Source of the DNA: an archaeon
Lineage (GTDB): Archaea; Nanobdellota; Nanobdellia; SCGC-AAA011-G17; GW2011-AR17
Length of the DNA: 64,000 nt
NCBI GenBank assembly: GCA_018656555.1
Contig: JABHZQ010000004.1
Location: forward strand, 1 to 64,000
Direction: 5' to 3'
Notes under the pieces: model-generated
The model's database searches: none
What the model was told of the DNA's origin: nothing
The model's input: the letters and a program-made list of their open reading frames with translations, nothing else
In this document: positions 52,022 through 61,335 of the stretch, in pieces
Position numbering within the stretch: the first letter of the stretch is position 1
Layout of the letters: every line of letters begins with the position of its first letter
Translations under genes and position numbers: made by a program

Positions 52022-53848
52022 ATGGCTAAAAAATCCCAAAAAACAAAGAAAGCAAAAGAAAGCCCATTAGCTCTTCCTGAATTACCTAAATTAACACCTG
52101 AAGTTCAGGGAAAAATGGACAAATTAAAGAAAAAATTAGATAAGTATAAGACTGAAGTTCTTAAGAAATTAGACAAGTATATTACTGGTATATCCTTACT
52201 TCCCCCTCCAAAACCTAGAGCCGGAGAAGAAGTAAACAAAGATGAAATTCATATTTTTACACTGGTTGACGATGGTGATGTTAAAAAAATGTCAAGACAT
52301 GAGTTGATTGTTAGATTAACTGATATCACAAATAAAATCGCAGCTGATATTGATAAAAACTTCAAACCTCAAGTGATGCTTATTTCTGAGGTAAAAGAAG
52401 CTTGTTTTGATGGTAAATCAGATCTAATGAAAATGATTGCAGCATCTGGGATCGTATTCGATAAAGGTTTATTGGGAGCCTTAAAAGTTTCTGATGTTCA
52501 CAAAACAAGAACAGTTCAAAAGTTTGAAAAATATGTTGTTAGTTACATTGCAGTTGGATCATTATTTAGAGGAGATGCAGATCCTAATGACATAGATGTA
52601 GCCATTATTATAGACGATACTGATGTTAAAAAAATGTCAAGATTGGAATTAAAAGATAAGTTAAGAGCAATAATCCAAAACATGGGATTCGAAGCATCTC
52701 AGATTACAGGAGTAAAAGCTCAGTTCCATATCCAGACATACATCTTAACAGACTTCTGGGATTCATTAAAAGAAGCAAACCCAGTTATCTTTACAATGCT
52801 TAGAGATGGTGTACCTCTATATGATAGAGGAGTATTCATGCCTTGGAAACTTTTATTACAAATGGGTAGAATCAAACCTTCTCCAGAAGCAATTGATATG
52901 AATATGGAAGTAGGAGATAAGTTACTTCTAAGAACAAGACAGAAACTACTTTCAGTAGTTGGTGAAGATTTATACTATGCAATGCTGAATCCAGCACAGG
53001 CAGCTCTTATGCTTTATGGTATTCCACCTCCAACACACAAAGAAACAGCACCATTAATGGATGAGATCTTTGTAAAGAAAGAAAAGTTACTAGAAAAGAA
53101 ATATGTTGATATGCTTGCAAGAGCTGTAAAATACTTTAAAGATATCGAGCATGGTAAAGTTAAGAAAGTTACTGGTAAAGATATTGATAACTTATTAAAA
53201 GATGCAGAAGATTACTTGAATAGATTAAAGACTCTCTTCGACGAAATAGAGAAAAGAAAAGAAAAAGAAAACATTGTTAACATACATGATTCTTGTATGG
53301 GCATCGCAAAAGACTTGATAGTAAACTCTGGTGTAAAATCAGTAACAGATTCAAAAGTACTTCAACTTTTCAAAGAAAATATTGTTGAAAAAGAAAAAGT
53401 ACCTGAAGTATACTTAAAAACACTTGAAGCTGTTGTAAAAGCAAAGAAAGATTATGAAGCAAAAAAACTTTCTAAACAAGAATTAAATAAAGTAATAAAA
53501 GAAGCAAAAGGTTTCATAAGAACTATGGTTGAACATCTTCAAAGGAAGAGACTATCTGAATTAGAAAAGGTAAAAATCAAATTTAAGTATAAAGATAAAC
53601 TAGGGGAAGCAACAATAATCAACAATACAGTTTTTATTGTAAAAGACCTAGAAGATACAACTAAGATACTAAAATCCAAGCTTGAAAAGGACGGTTCATT
53701 AGGTGCTCCTAAGAAATCATCCCTAGAAGAGTTTGAAAAATTTATCAATAAGGTGTCTCTACCACAGAAAATCTTTATAAAGGATAAGATTTTCCAATCT
53801 TTAAACTCAATAATTGGAGAGGATGTAGAAGTTCTCTTAGGATACTAA
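52022..53848 (+). CDS. Nucleotidyltransferase (pol-beta-like) with C-terminal helical region
   Basis: GSLFRGDADPNDIDVAIIIDD (GS..R..D.D motif); MLNPAQAALMLYGIPPPTHKE helical segment. Confidence 0.75.
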   Translation: MAKKSQKTKKAKESPLALPELPKLTPEVQGKMDKLKKKLDKYKTEVLKKLDKYITGISLLPPPKPRAGEEVNKDEIHIFTLVDDGDVKKMSRHELIVRLTDITNKIAADIDKNFKPQVMLISEVKEACFDGKSDLMKMIAASGIVFDKGLLGALKVSDVHKTRTVQKFEKYVVSYIAVGSLFRGDADPNDIDVAIIIDDTDVKKMSRLELKDKLRAIIQNMGFEASQITGVKAQFHIQTYILTDFWDSLKEANPVIFTMLRDGVPLYDRGVFMPWKLLLQMGRIKPSPEAIDMNMEVGDKLLLRTRQKLLSVVGEDLYYAMLNPAQAALMLYGIPPPTHKETAPLMDEIFVKKEKLLEKKYVDMLARAVKYFKDIEHGKVKKVTGKDIDNLLKDAEDYLNRLKTLFDEIEKRKEKENIVNIHDSCMGIAKDLIVNSGVKSVTDSKVLQLFKENIVEKEKVPEVYLKTLEAVVKAKKDYEAKKLSKQELNKVIKEAKGFIRTMVEHLQRKRLSELEKVKIKFKYKDKLGEATIINNTVFIVKDLEDTTKILKSKLEKDGSLGAPKKSSLEEFEKFINKVSLPQKIFIKDKIFQSLNSIIGEDVEVLLGY

Positions 53849-53849
53849 A

Positions 53850-54107
53850 ATGGAAGCACTTGTAAACAGTTTCAGGCGAGGAAGGCACACAATCAATATG
53901 AAACATATGATTTTAACAGTGCCAGAAGTAGACACTAGAGAAAAAGCTGCAAAGTTAGTTGGAAAGAAAGTTGTTTTCACAACTCAAACAGGAAAAGAGA
54001 TTGTTGGTAAAATTGCTTCTGCACACGGTAACATTGGTGCAATAAGAGCTATTTTTGAAAGGGGATTACCTGGTCAATCAGTTGGACAAAAGGTGAAGGT
54101 AGAATAA
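53850..54107 (+). CDS. Ribosomal protein L35Ae
   Basis: VNSFRRGRHTINMKHMIL..GKKVVFTTQTGKEIVGKIASAHGNIGAIRAIFERGLPGQ. Confidence 0.93.
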   Translation: MEALVNSFRRGRHTINMKHMILTVPEVDTREKAAKLVGKKVVFTTQTGKEIVGKIASAHGNIGAIRAIFERGLPGQSVGQKVKVE

Positions 54108-54108
54108 A

Positions 54109-54621
54109 ATGGTAGGACTAAGACCCTTTAGATGTTATAGAAGAGTAAAAAGAGCATATACTAGAAAATCTAAGTATAAAGCAAAAGGGTACATCAAAGC
54201 AGTTCCAACAAGTAAGATTGTAAAGTTCAATTATGGAAATACTAGAAAAGAGTTTCCTTCTAAAGTAAATTTATTCTGTAAACAAAGGATTCAAATCAGA
54301 CACAATGCAATTGAATCAGCAAGGGTTATGGTTGTTAGGAAGTTGAATAAGGTTTTAGGTAGAAACTATCATTTCCAAATTAGATTATATCCTCATCATA
54401 TTCTTAGAGAAAACAAAATGATTACAGGGGCAGGAGCAGATAGGATGCAGACTGGAATGCAGCACGCTTTTGGTAAAGCTATGGGTCTTGCAGCACAGGT
54501 AAAACCTAAACAAGCTATCTTCACAGTTCATGCTGAGAAAGAAGCTATTCCTCATATTAGAGCAGCACTTAAGGCTTGTACATACAAACTACCTTGTAAG
54601 TGTGGTATTGAAGTTCTTTAA
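54109..54621 (+). CDS. Ribosomal protein L10e (L16 family)
   Basis: MVGLRPFRCYRRVKRAYTRKSK..GADRMQTGMQHAFGKAMGLAAQV. Confidence 0.96.
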   Translation: MVGLRPFRCYRRVKRAYTRKSKYKAKGYIKAVPTSKIVKFNYGNTRKEFPSKVNLFCKQRIQIRHNAIESARVMVVRKLNKVLGRNYHFQIRLYPHHILRENKMITGAGADRMQTGMQHAFGKAMGLAAQVKPKQAIFTVHAEKEAIPHIRAALKACTYKLPCKCGIEVL

Positions 54622-54661
54622 TTAGTAAATTTTATAAATCTTAGTTTAAAACACTCAAATT

Positions 54662-55048
54662 ATGATAGTTGATGGAGCATTTTATACAAGTTTACACGAC
54701 GTACATCCAGGAAATAAACCTCAATTAGAAGGAGTTATTGGTTCTGAAGATCAAAACTTTGCAAATAGGGCTTTTGTAACTTTTGTTGGAGATGCATATA
54801 CTTCTGTTACTGAAGATAGAGGTGGAAGGCTAATAGATGAAGAATATGACTATTTTCTAACAAGAGGTTCAAAAACAAAATATGATTTTAGAATGTTTTG
54901 GTCAGATACTGATGGTGGACTATGGTTTGAAACAAGAGAGGGAGAACCAGTTGAAGAACAAGTAGCTATTTTAGAAGCAATGGTTGAGAAGTTTAGAGAA
55001 TATAATCCTGATCTCCAATTAAGGAAATTGAAGGATCTAATTTTATAA
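54662..55048 (+). CDS. Hypothetical protein
   Basis: Uninterrupted ORF. Confidence 0.5.
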   Translation: MIVDGAFYTSLHDVHPGNKPQLEGVIGSEDQNFANRAFVTFVGDAYTSVTEDRGGRLIDEEYDYFLTRGSKTKYDFRMFWSDTDGGLWFETREGEPVEEQVAILEAMVEKFREYNPDLQLRKLKDLIL

Positions 55049-55150
55049 AATCAAAGCCTATTTTGCCTTTCTTTTTTAATTTAATATACTAAATCTCTTT
55101 TGTTTCTTAAAACTAAAAATAAATCAAGTATCTATTAGAGTATCAAAAGC

Positions 55151-55189
55151 TTTTTATATAAGTAAAATTCCTTTAGAACTTGTTCTAAA
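55151..55189 (+). promoter_or_regulatory. TATA box and perfect dyad at predicted TSS of ATP-grasp operon
   Basis: TTTTTATATA (55151-55160) and TTTAGAAC-TT-GTTCTAAA (55172-55189), centre ~25 nt downstream of TATA. Confidence 0.6.
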
Positions 55190-55211
55190 AAAACAAAGGG
55201 ATTGAAAATAT

Positions 55212-56123
55212 ATGAAGCTAGGGATACTACATCACGACTTAGAGTGGCCTGAAAAAGAGTTCAAAAAATACTTCTTAGATAGAGGTTTAGATGTTGAACT
55301 TTTTGATATAAGGTCGACTAACACAGAAAAGATTCTAAATGCTAATGTAGATATTATTTTTAATAGAGTCTATGCAAGTGTTGCTAATAGAGACTACAAA
55401 TCAACTCAAAAAGCATTAAAACTTTATGCTGAATTAGAGGAATTAGGAATTAGAGTTATTAATGCTTCTAATACAACAGTAAGAAGTGGTTATGATAAAT
55501 ATTTTGCATATCAAGCAATGATTAAAGAAAAGGTAAACACTCCTAATACTCTCCTTCTAAATGGACATGATCCTAAGGAAGAATTAAATCAACTAGGGTT
55601 TCCCTTAATTGTTAAAAAAAATACTGGTGCTCGAGGTGATTGTGTTTTTAAAGTTGATAATTTAGAAGAAGCATACTCTGCAATTACAAAAATTAAAAGT
55701 TTAGAAGATTATGATGGAGAAATTCTTTTACAAGAGTTTGTAACTCCTGTGGAACCTAATGATTATAGAGTTGCAGTATTAAATGGTAAAGTACTTTTTG
55801 TTCATGGAAGATCTTTAATTTCATTAAAAGCTGGAGAAGAGCCTTGGTTAGCAAGTAGGTCATCTGGATCCAAATTAATAAAAATAGATGAAGTTTCTGA
55901 AGAATTAAAGAGTTTTGCAATTAAAGGTGCAAAATGTATTGATTCATATTTTGATGTTCTTGATATTGTAAAAACAGAGAACGGTTATTGTATTATCGAA
56001 CATAACTTAACTCCTCTTTTTACTCCCCAGTATCTGGAATTTTTAGGATTTAATCCTATAGAGGTGATATCTGAGGAAATAGTAAAAAATGAATGCATCC
56101 CTAATCTTTGTCGGGCCCAATAG
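55212..56123 (+). CDS. ATP-grasp ligase (RimK/D-Ala-D-Ala ligase-like)
   Basis: FPLIVKKNTGARGDCVFKV, LLQEFVTPVEPNDYRVAVLNGKVLF, EHNLTPLF. Confidence 0.82.
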   Translation: MKLGILHHDLEWPEKEFKKYFLDRGLDVELFDIRSTNTEKILNANVDIIFNRVYASVANRDYKSTQKALKLYAELEELGIRVINASNTTVRSGYDKYFAYQAMIKEKVNTPNTLLLNGHDPKEELNQLGFPLIVKKNTGARGDCVFKVDNLEEAYSAITKIKSLEDYDGEILLQEFVTPVEPNDYRVAVLNGKVLFVHGRSLISLKAGEEPWLASRSSGSKLIKIDEVSEELKSFAIKGAKCIDSYFDVLDIVKTENGYCIIEHNLTPLFTPQYLEFLGFNPIEVISEEIVKNECIPNLCRAQ

Positions 56124-57117
56124 AAGGGTAACTCCTTTAGAAGTAGAATCTTCAAGAGCTGGTTTCAAACCTATTCAAGTTTCTGCTTTTGATTTTGATG
56201 ATCCCTACACTGCTGGAAAAATAAAATTATTCTTAGAAGATACTGATCAAGCGTTATTTAGATTTATTTACCCATTTTATGATATTAATTATCGGAGACA
56301 AGTCTCATCATTAGTAAAAAGTGGTGAAGATATGTCTACTGCTTCTTTTAAAATTTTTGAAGAAATGATTAGGGGTTGGCAAGAATTTATTGGTTCATTA
56401 GGGATGAAAACTGTTGAAGTAAATCCTTTAGAAACTATGTTACAACAAAGAAATAAATCATTTCAATATGAAACAATGGGGCCAGAAGGATTAATCCCAC
56501 CAACTATTCACTTAACATCTGAAACACCAATTGAAAGAATAGAGGATATGTTAAGAAATACTCCTGGTGTTGTATACAAACCAGTTTCTGGTTCTCAAAG
56601 TAAGGGTATATTTATTGTTAGACAAGGACCTGATGGTTATTCTGTAATGTCTGATATAAAAGGAGATAGACCTGTAAATCAAGTAGGAGACCTATCAGAT
56701 CTTACTAGAAAATTACACCATGAAGGATATGTTGCTCAGGAATTAATAGATTATGCAGATCTTTTTGGTGGAAATGATTATGATTTAAGAGTCCATGTTT
56801 TAGATGGAGAAGTTATAGGAACAGCTGCATTTGTTTACAATAGACACACTGGTGAAGAAGAAGTTCATTCAATTGATGCAAAGGCACAAGAGGATCCAAG
56901 ATTACAAGCGACAATGGAAGAAGCAAGAAGAATGAGTTTAAGAGCAGCCGAATTGTTTGGGTTATATGATACTGGTGTGGACTTAATGGTTTCTACAGAT
57001 TATAAACCTCTAATCACTGAGGTTAATTGTTTCCCTGGTTGGTATATGCTTCAAGTTAATCCTGATTTAGATATTGCTCAAAAAGAGGTTGAATTATATC
57101 AGAGACTCCTAAAATGA
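56089..57117 (+). CDS. ATP-grasp ligase (RimK/glutathione synthetase-like)
   Basis: VVYKPVSGSQSKGIFIV, VAQELIDYADLFGGNDYDLRVHVLDGEVIGTA, GVDLMVS..LITEVNCFPGW. Confidence 0.85.
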   Translation: MNASLIFVGPNRRVTPLEVESSRAGFKPIQVSAFDFDDPYTAGKIKLFLEDTDQALFRFIYPFYDINYRRQVSSLVKSGEDMSTASFKIFEEMIRGWQEFIGSLGMKTVEVNPLETMLQQRNKSFQYETMGPEGLIPPTIHLTSETPIERIEDMLRNTPGVVYKPVSGSQSKGIFIVRQGPDGYSVMSDIKGDRPVNQVGDLSDLTRKLHHEGYVAQELIDYADLFGGNDYDLRVHVLDGEVIGTAAFVYNRHTGEEEVHSIDAKAQEDPRLQATMEEARRMSLRAAELFGLYDTGVDLMVSTDYKPLITEVNCFPGWYMLQVNPDLDIAQKEVELYQRLLK

Positions 57118-58160
57118 GCAGAATAGAAATAGATTTAGATCAAATAAGAGAAAATTATGCAAGATTAAAAACTATTGCCGATAAAAAAGGCATTTCTATA
57201 TATCCTGTAACTAAAGTAGCAGCAGGAGATCTAAGAGTAGCTAGAACATTAGAAGCAGTTGTAGTTGGTACTATGGCCGACTCAAGAATTGAAAATATTA
57301 GAAGCCTTAAACTAGCAGGTATAAGATCAGATTTTCTTTTATTGAGAGCACCTGCATTTTCTGAAATTGCTGAAGTAGTAAAATATGCGAATTATAGTTT
57401 GAATTCTTCTATGGCTACAATTAGTAAATTAGATCTTGAAGCTAAAAAGCAAGGAAAACAACATGGAGTAGTTTTAATGTTAGAGATGGGAGACTTAAGA
57501 GAAGGAACATCTATTGAAAATGCATTAACAATAGCAAGGAGAATAAAAGAATTAGGAAATGTCTATCTTTATGGAATTGGAGCTAACTTTGCATGTTATG
57601 GTGGAGTTGCACCCACAGCTGAAAAAATGCAAGCGTTAAGTAACTATGCTAAAAATTTTCCAGAAATTCAAATTGTTTCAGGTGGTAATTCTGCAAACAT
57701 ATCTTGGTTATTAGGAACAGATGATACTTACTCAATAAATAATCTTAGAATAGGTGAAGCAATAATGTTAGGATTAGAAACATTAAACAGAGAACCTATT
57801 AAAGGTTTAAACAGAGAAGCTTTTGTTCTTGCTGCAGAAGTAATTGAAGTTGAAAAAAAAGAATCTTCACCTTATGGAGAAATAGCCCAGGATGCTTTTG
57901 GAAATGTTCCTGAGTTTGAAGATGAGGGAATAATAACTCGGGCAATATTAAGTATTGGAAGACAAGATGTTGATCCAGATGGACTAACTCCATTTAATGG
58001 ACAACACACAATCTTAGGTGCAAGTAGTGATCATTTAATAATTAAAGCTGAAGAAGGTATTAGAGTAGGAGATGAAGTATATTTCACTCCAAGTTATTCT
58101 GCTTTGTTAAGACTAATGACCTCTCCCTTTGTACAAAAAAAGTATGTTACTTCTCGATGA
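57114..58160 (+). CDS. Alanine/ornithine racemase-like PLP enzyme
   Basis: RIEIDLDQIRENYARLK, YPVTKVAAGD (PLP Lys), MADSRIENI, VLMLEMGDLREG. Confidence 0.8.
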   Translation: MSRIEIDLDQIRENYARLKTIADKKGISIYPVTKVAAGDLRVARTLEAVVVGTMADSRIENIRSLKLAGIRSDFLLLRAPAFSEIAEVVKYANYSLNSSMATISKLDLEAKKQGKQHGVVLMLEMGDLREGTSIENALTIARRIKELGNVYLYGIGANFACYGGVAPTAEKMQALSNYAKNFPEIQIVSGGNSANISWLLGTDDTYSINNLRIGEAIMLGLETLNREPIKGLNREAFVLAAEVIEVEKKESSPYGEIAQDAFGNVPEFEDEGIITRAILSIGRQDVDPDGLTPFNGQHTILGASSDHLIIKAEEGIRVGDEVYFTPSYSALLRLMTSPFVQKKYVTSR

Positions 58161-58854
58161 TTAGAATTACTGGACCATAAGTATTTATTGAAGAAATTAA
58201 ATAATTCTGTTCCATCTCAACATTTCCATCTTTTTCAAGATCATCAGCTGGATCAGTTATAATAAAATTTTTATCAGTATAACCAGAAACAACAATCCAA
58301 TGTCCTGTAGGTTTACCTTTTATATCATCAAACTTACCATTGTATTTTCTAGCTTTTTTAAAATAAAGTTGAGAACTTACTAAAGCAATTACTGGTATTT
58401 TTTTATCAATATACTTTTTTATCAGTTCTTTGGAGATAGGTAAGAATTTAACCTTTCCATCTTTTTCAAAATACTCCGAATAATACTTAGTAACATTATC
58501 TAGATATTGAGTCCCTTGTCCTTCTTTAAAATCTTCAGGAGATAGATTATGTAAAAATTTACTTCTCAATTCAAGTTTCTTCTTCAATTCTTCCTTAGAT
58601 AAATCAAACCAAGTTGCATCAAACCTTCTAACATCTAAAGAGATTACAGTAGATTTAAAATCTCGTTTCATTGCAAACAGTCCTAATTCACACTCACTTG
58701 CTCCAAGTTTTAAATCATCAACTTCACAGCTAGAGATCTCATTTACAACCTCTTTTAATTCCAGTTTAGTTCCATAATATGCTAAAACTTGTAATAGAGA
58801 AGAGTGACCACAACTACTTGGCCCTTGCAATATCCTAGGAATATCTAATTTCAT
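58147..58854 (-). CDS. C39-type papain-like cysteine peptidase
   Basis: LQGPSSCGHSSLLQVLAYYG (Cys), TGHWIVVSGY (His), FIITDPADD (Asp). Confidence 0.75.
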   Translation of the reverse strand: MKLDIPRILQGPSSCGHSSLLQVLAYYGTKLELKEVVNEISSCEVDDLKLGASECELGLFAMKRDFKSTVISLDVRRFDATWFDLSKEELKKKLELRSKFLHNLSPEDFKEGQGTQYLDNVTKYYSEYFEKDGKVKFLPISKELIKKYIDKKIPVIALVSSQLYFKKARKYNGKFDDIKGKPTGHWIVVSGYTDKNFIITDPADDLEKDGNVEMEQNYLISSINTYGPVILIIEK

Positions 58855-58908
58855 AATAACTTATATTACACCAACATATTTAAATTTTATTAAATTATAC
58901 AATTAATA

Positions 58909-59493
58909 ATGAAACCCTACTTTCAAACAACAGAATACACAACAGCAGCTTCATCTTTACTAACTATTCTCTCATATTTCAAAAAATTAAAGCCTACTAG
59001 AGAAAATGAATTAAAAATATGGAAATACTCAGTAGACCTACCAACAAGGGGATCATCTATCTATGCTCTAGCAAACCTAGCACAAGAATTAAACCCTACT
59101 ATCTTTGCAGAATCAACAGAATATGAATTTCCAGACTATAGATTCTATAGGTACACCAAAGAAGACATAGAAATAGCAGAACTATCTTCCAATCTTCACA
59201 AAAAAAAGTGCAAAATTACAATAAAAGAAAAAAAAATAACTTTAAGCACAATAAAACAATTACTAAAAGATAATATTCTTCTAATAAGATTAAACACAAA
59301 ACCAATAAGAAATGAACAAAGAAACACTTCAAACTACTTAGTCATATACAAATATGATACTCATTTCCATATTATTGACCCTAAACAAGGTAAAACTATA
59401 ATTGATGAAACAACATTCAAAGAAGCATTTAAAACTCTAAAAACAAAAAAATATAGGTCCAATAAACTAATTGCGTTCCCAAACAATATTTAA
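58909..59493 (+). CDS. C39-like protein lacking catalytic Cys/His
   Basis: FQTTEYTTAASSLLTILSYFK and SNYLVIYKYDTHFHIIDPKQG align by eye with C39-like EYTCGxA..HW..V. Confidence 0.55.
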   Translation: MKPYFQTTEYTTAASSLLTILSYFKKLKPTRENELKIWKYSVDLPTRGSSIYALANLAQELNPTIFAESTEYEFPDYRFYRYTKEDIEIAELSSNLHKKKCKITIKEKKITLSTIKQLLKDNILLIRLNTKPIRNEQRNTSNYLVIYKYDTHFHIIDPKQGKTIIDETTFKEAFKTLKTKKYRSNKLIAFPNNI

Positions 59494-59530
59494 GATCACA
59501 ACAATTAAACTAAATAAATCTTTAAAAACA

Positions 59531-59666
59531 AAACTTCTATTTAAATGACCATGCGAAAAAAAAGGGTGAAGCTTTTGCAGAATCCAGAAGCTACAAAAGA
59601 AGAGGCAGACATAGATATGGATGAACTCCATATAGCAATGTAACAACAATCCTTAAATAGAAGTTT
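59531..59666. repeat. 14-nt perfect inverted repeat flanking a small ORF upstream of ftsZ
   Basis: AAACTTCTATTTAA (59531-59544) and TTAAATAGAAGTTT (59653-59666). Confidence 0.8.
59545..59643 (+). CDS. Possible microprotein (32 aa)
   Basis: MTMRKKRVKLLQNPEATKEEADIDMDELHIAM*; position between inverted repeats; no clear SD. Confidence 0.3.
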   Translation: MTMRKKRVKLLQNPEATKEEADIDMDELHIAM

Positions 59667-59706
59667 AGTGTAATTATATAATTATTCTAAAAGGGAGGAA
59701 ACAAAA

Positions 59707-60777
59707 ATGAACGTGTTCGGATCTCTAATTGAAGATGCCTTAAAAAATGTCGACACTCAAAAAGAGGAAGTCGTAGTAGGACAAGCTAATATCAAAGTTA
59801 TAGGTTGTGGTGGTGGAGGAACTAATGCAACAAACTGGTTATTCAAGAAAGGAATCCAGGGTGCACAAGTTATTGCTATCAACACAGATAAACAACATCT
59901 TGATCTTGTAGAAGCAGATAGAAAAATCCTAATCGGAAGAGACTTAACAAGAGGTCTTGGATGTGGTGGATTCCCAGAAAAGGGTAGAGAAGCTGCTAAA
60001 GAACAGATTGGTGAATTAAAAGAAAGTCTTAGAAATACTGATATGGTTTTTGTAACAGCTGGTATGGGTGGGGGAACTGGAACTGGTTCTGCTCCTGTTA
60101 TTGCACAATTATCCAAAGAATCTGGATCAATTGTAATTGGTGCTGTAACAATGCCTTTTGAAATTGAAAGGGCTAGAATTGAAAAAGCTGAATTCGGATT
60201 GCAACAATTAAGAGATGTTTGTGATACTGTAATTGTAATTGATAATAATAGATTAGTTCAAATTGCAGGTAATTTACCAATTCAACAAGCATTCGCTGTG
60301 GCAAACGAGCTTATCTCAACAATGATTAAAGGAATTGTAGAAATTATTGCTGTTCCCTCTCTAGTTAACCTAGATTATGCAGATGTAAAAGCTATCATGG
60401 CAAATGGAGATGTATCTGTTATTGGAATTGGTGAGTCTGATTCACAAAACAGAGTTGAAGAAGCAGTAAAAAGAGCACTTTCAAATCCATTACTAGAAGT
60501 TTCCTATGAGGGAGCTTCAGGAGCTCTAATCCATGTGGCTGGAGGAGATGATCTAACTCTTGACGAAGTTAACCAAGTTGGAGATATGATCACAGAAGCT
60601 CTAGATCCAGATGCAAACGTTATCTGGGGAGCAAGGATTATGGGAGATATGAAAGGAAGGCTAAGAGTAATGACAATCATTACAGGTGTAAACTCACCTT
60701 ACATTTTAGGTAGGGGTAGAGATACACACAAAGAACAAAATAAGATGTCTAGAGATTTTGGCATTGATTTTGTTTAA
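59707..60777 (+). CDS. ftsZ: Cell division GTPase FtsZ
   Basis: VIGCGGGGTNATNWL, GMGGGTGTGSAPVIA; SD GGGAGG upstream. Confidence 0.98.
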   Translation: MNVFGSLIEDALKNVDTQKEEVVVGQANIKVIGCGGGGTNATNWLFKKGIQGAQVIAINTDKQHLDLVEADRKILIGRDLTRGLGCGGFPEKGREAAKEQIGELKESLRNTDMVFVTAGMGGGTGTGSAPVIAQLSKESGSIVIGAVTMPFEIERARIEKAEFGLQQLRDVCDTVIVIDNNRLVQIAGNLPIQQAFAVANELISTMIKGIVEIIAVPSLVNLDYADVKAIMANGDVSVIGIGESDSQNRVEEAVKRALSNPLLEVSYEGASGALIHVAGGDDLTLDEVNQVGDMITEALDPDANVIWGARIMGDMKGRLRVMTIITGVNSPYILGRGRDTHKEQNKMSRDFGIDFV

Positions 60778-60836
60778 CTTCAACTCAATTTGAAGCCATA
60801 AACACCTTTTTATATTTATTTTAATTTCTTTTTCTT

Positions 60837-61307
60837 ATGAAATCGATAATTTTACTACTAATGGTGGGTCTTTTGGTTACAGGTTGTGTCAGTACAGGAA
60901 GTACTTATGAAGAATTAGAATCAGAAAGATTTAACTTTTATTCTGAAGATTATATCTGTAACACAAACCTGGAAGCAATGTCCCTTCCAGACCAAGATGA
61001 GTTTGTAATAACAACTCAAGACGAATATGATGAGTTAATAGCACTTTATGAAGAACTAATTCCTTGTGATAAAGGTTATTATGCTCCAGATATTGATTTT
61101 GAACAATACTCTCTATTAGGAAGATATGCTTCTGGTGGAGGATGTACTATTGACTTCGAAAAAACAATATACCAAGATGACGCCAACAAACAGATAATCT
61201 ATGAACTTTTTGTAAATGAGCAAGGATTATGTGAAATGGCTGCAGTAAGTATGAACTGGATCTTGGTACCTACAATACCAGAAGGCTACGAAGTAGTTTT
61301 TAACTAA
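60837..61307 (+). CDS. Hypothetical lipoprotein
   Basis: Lipobox LLVTGCVS. Confidence 0.65.
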   Translation: MKSIILLLMVGLLVTGCVSTGSTYEELESERFNFYSEDYICNTNLEAMSLPDQDEFVITTQDEYDELIALYEELIPCDKGYYAPDIDFEQYSLLGRYASGGGCTIDFEKTIYQDDANKQIIYELFVNEQGLCEMAAVSMNWILVPTIPEGYEVVFN

Positions 61308-61335
61308 TTTTTTTATTTTTTTTCTACACTACTAC

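Noticed and set aside
59757-60116. 119 aa minus-strand ORF
   Set aside because: Antisense to the conserved FtsZ GTPase domain; no independent support.
60778-60800. CTTCAA-CTCAAT-TTGAAG hairpin after ftsZ
   Set aside because: Short AT-rich hairpin; possible terminator but too weak to call.
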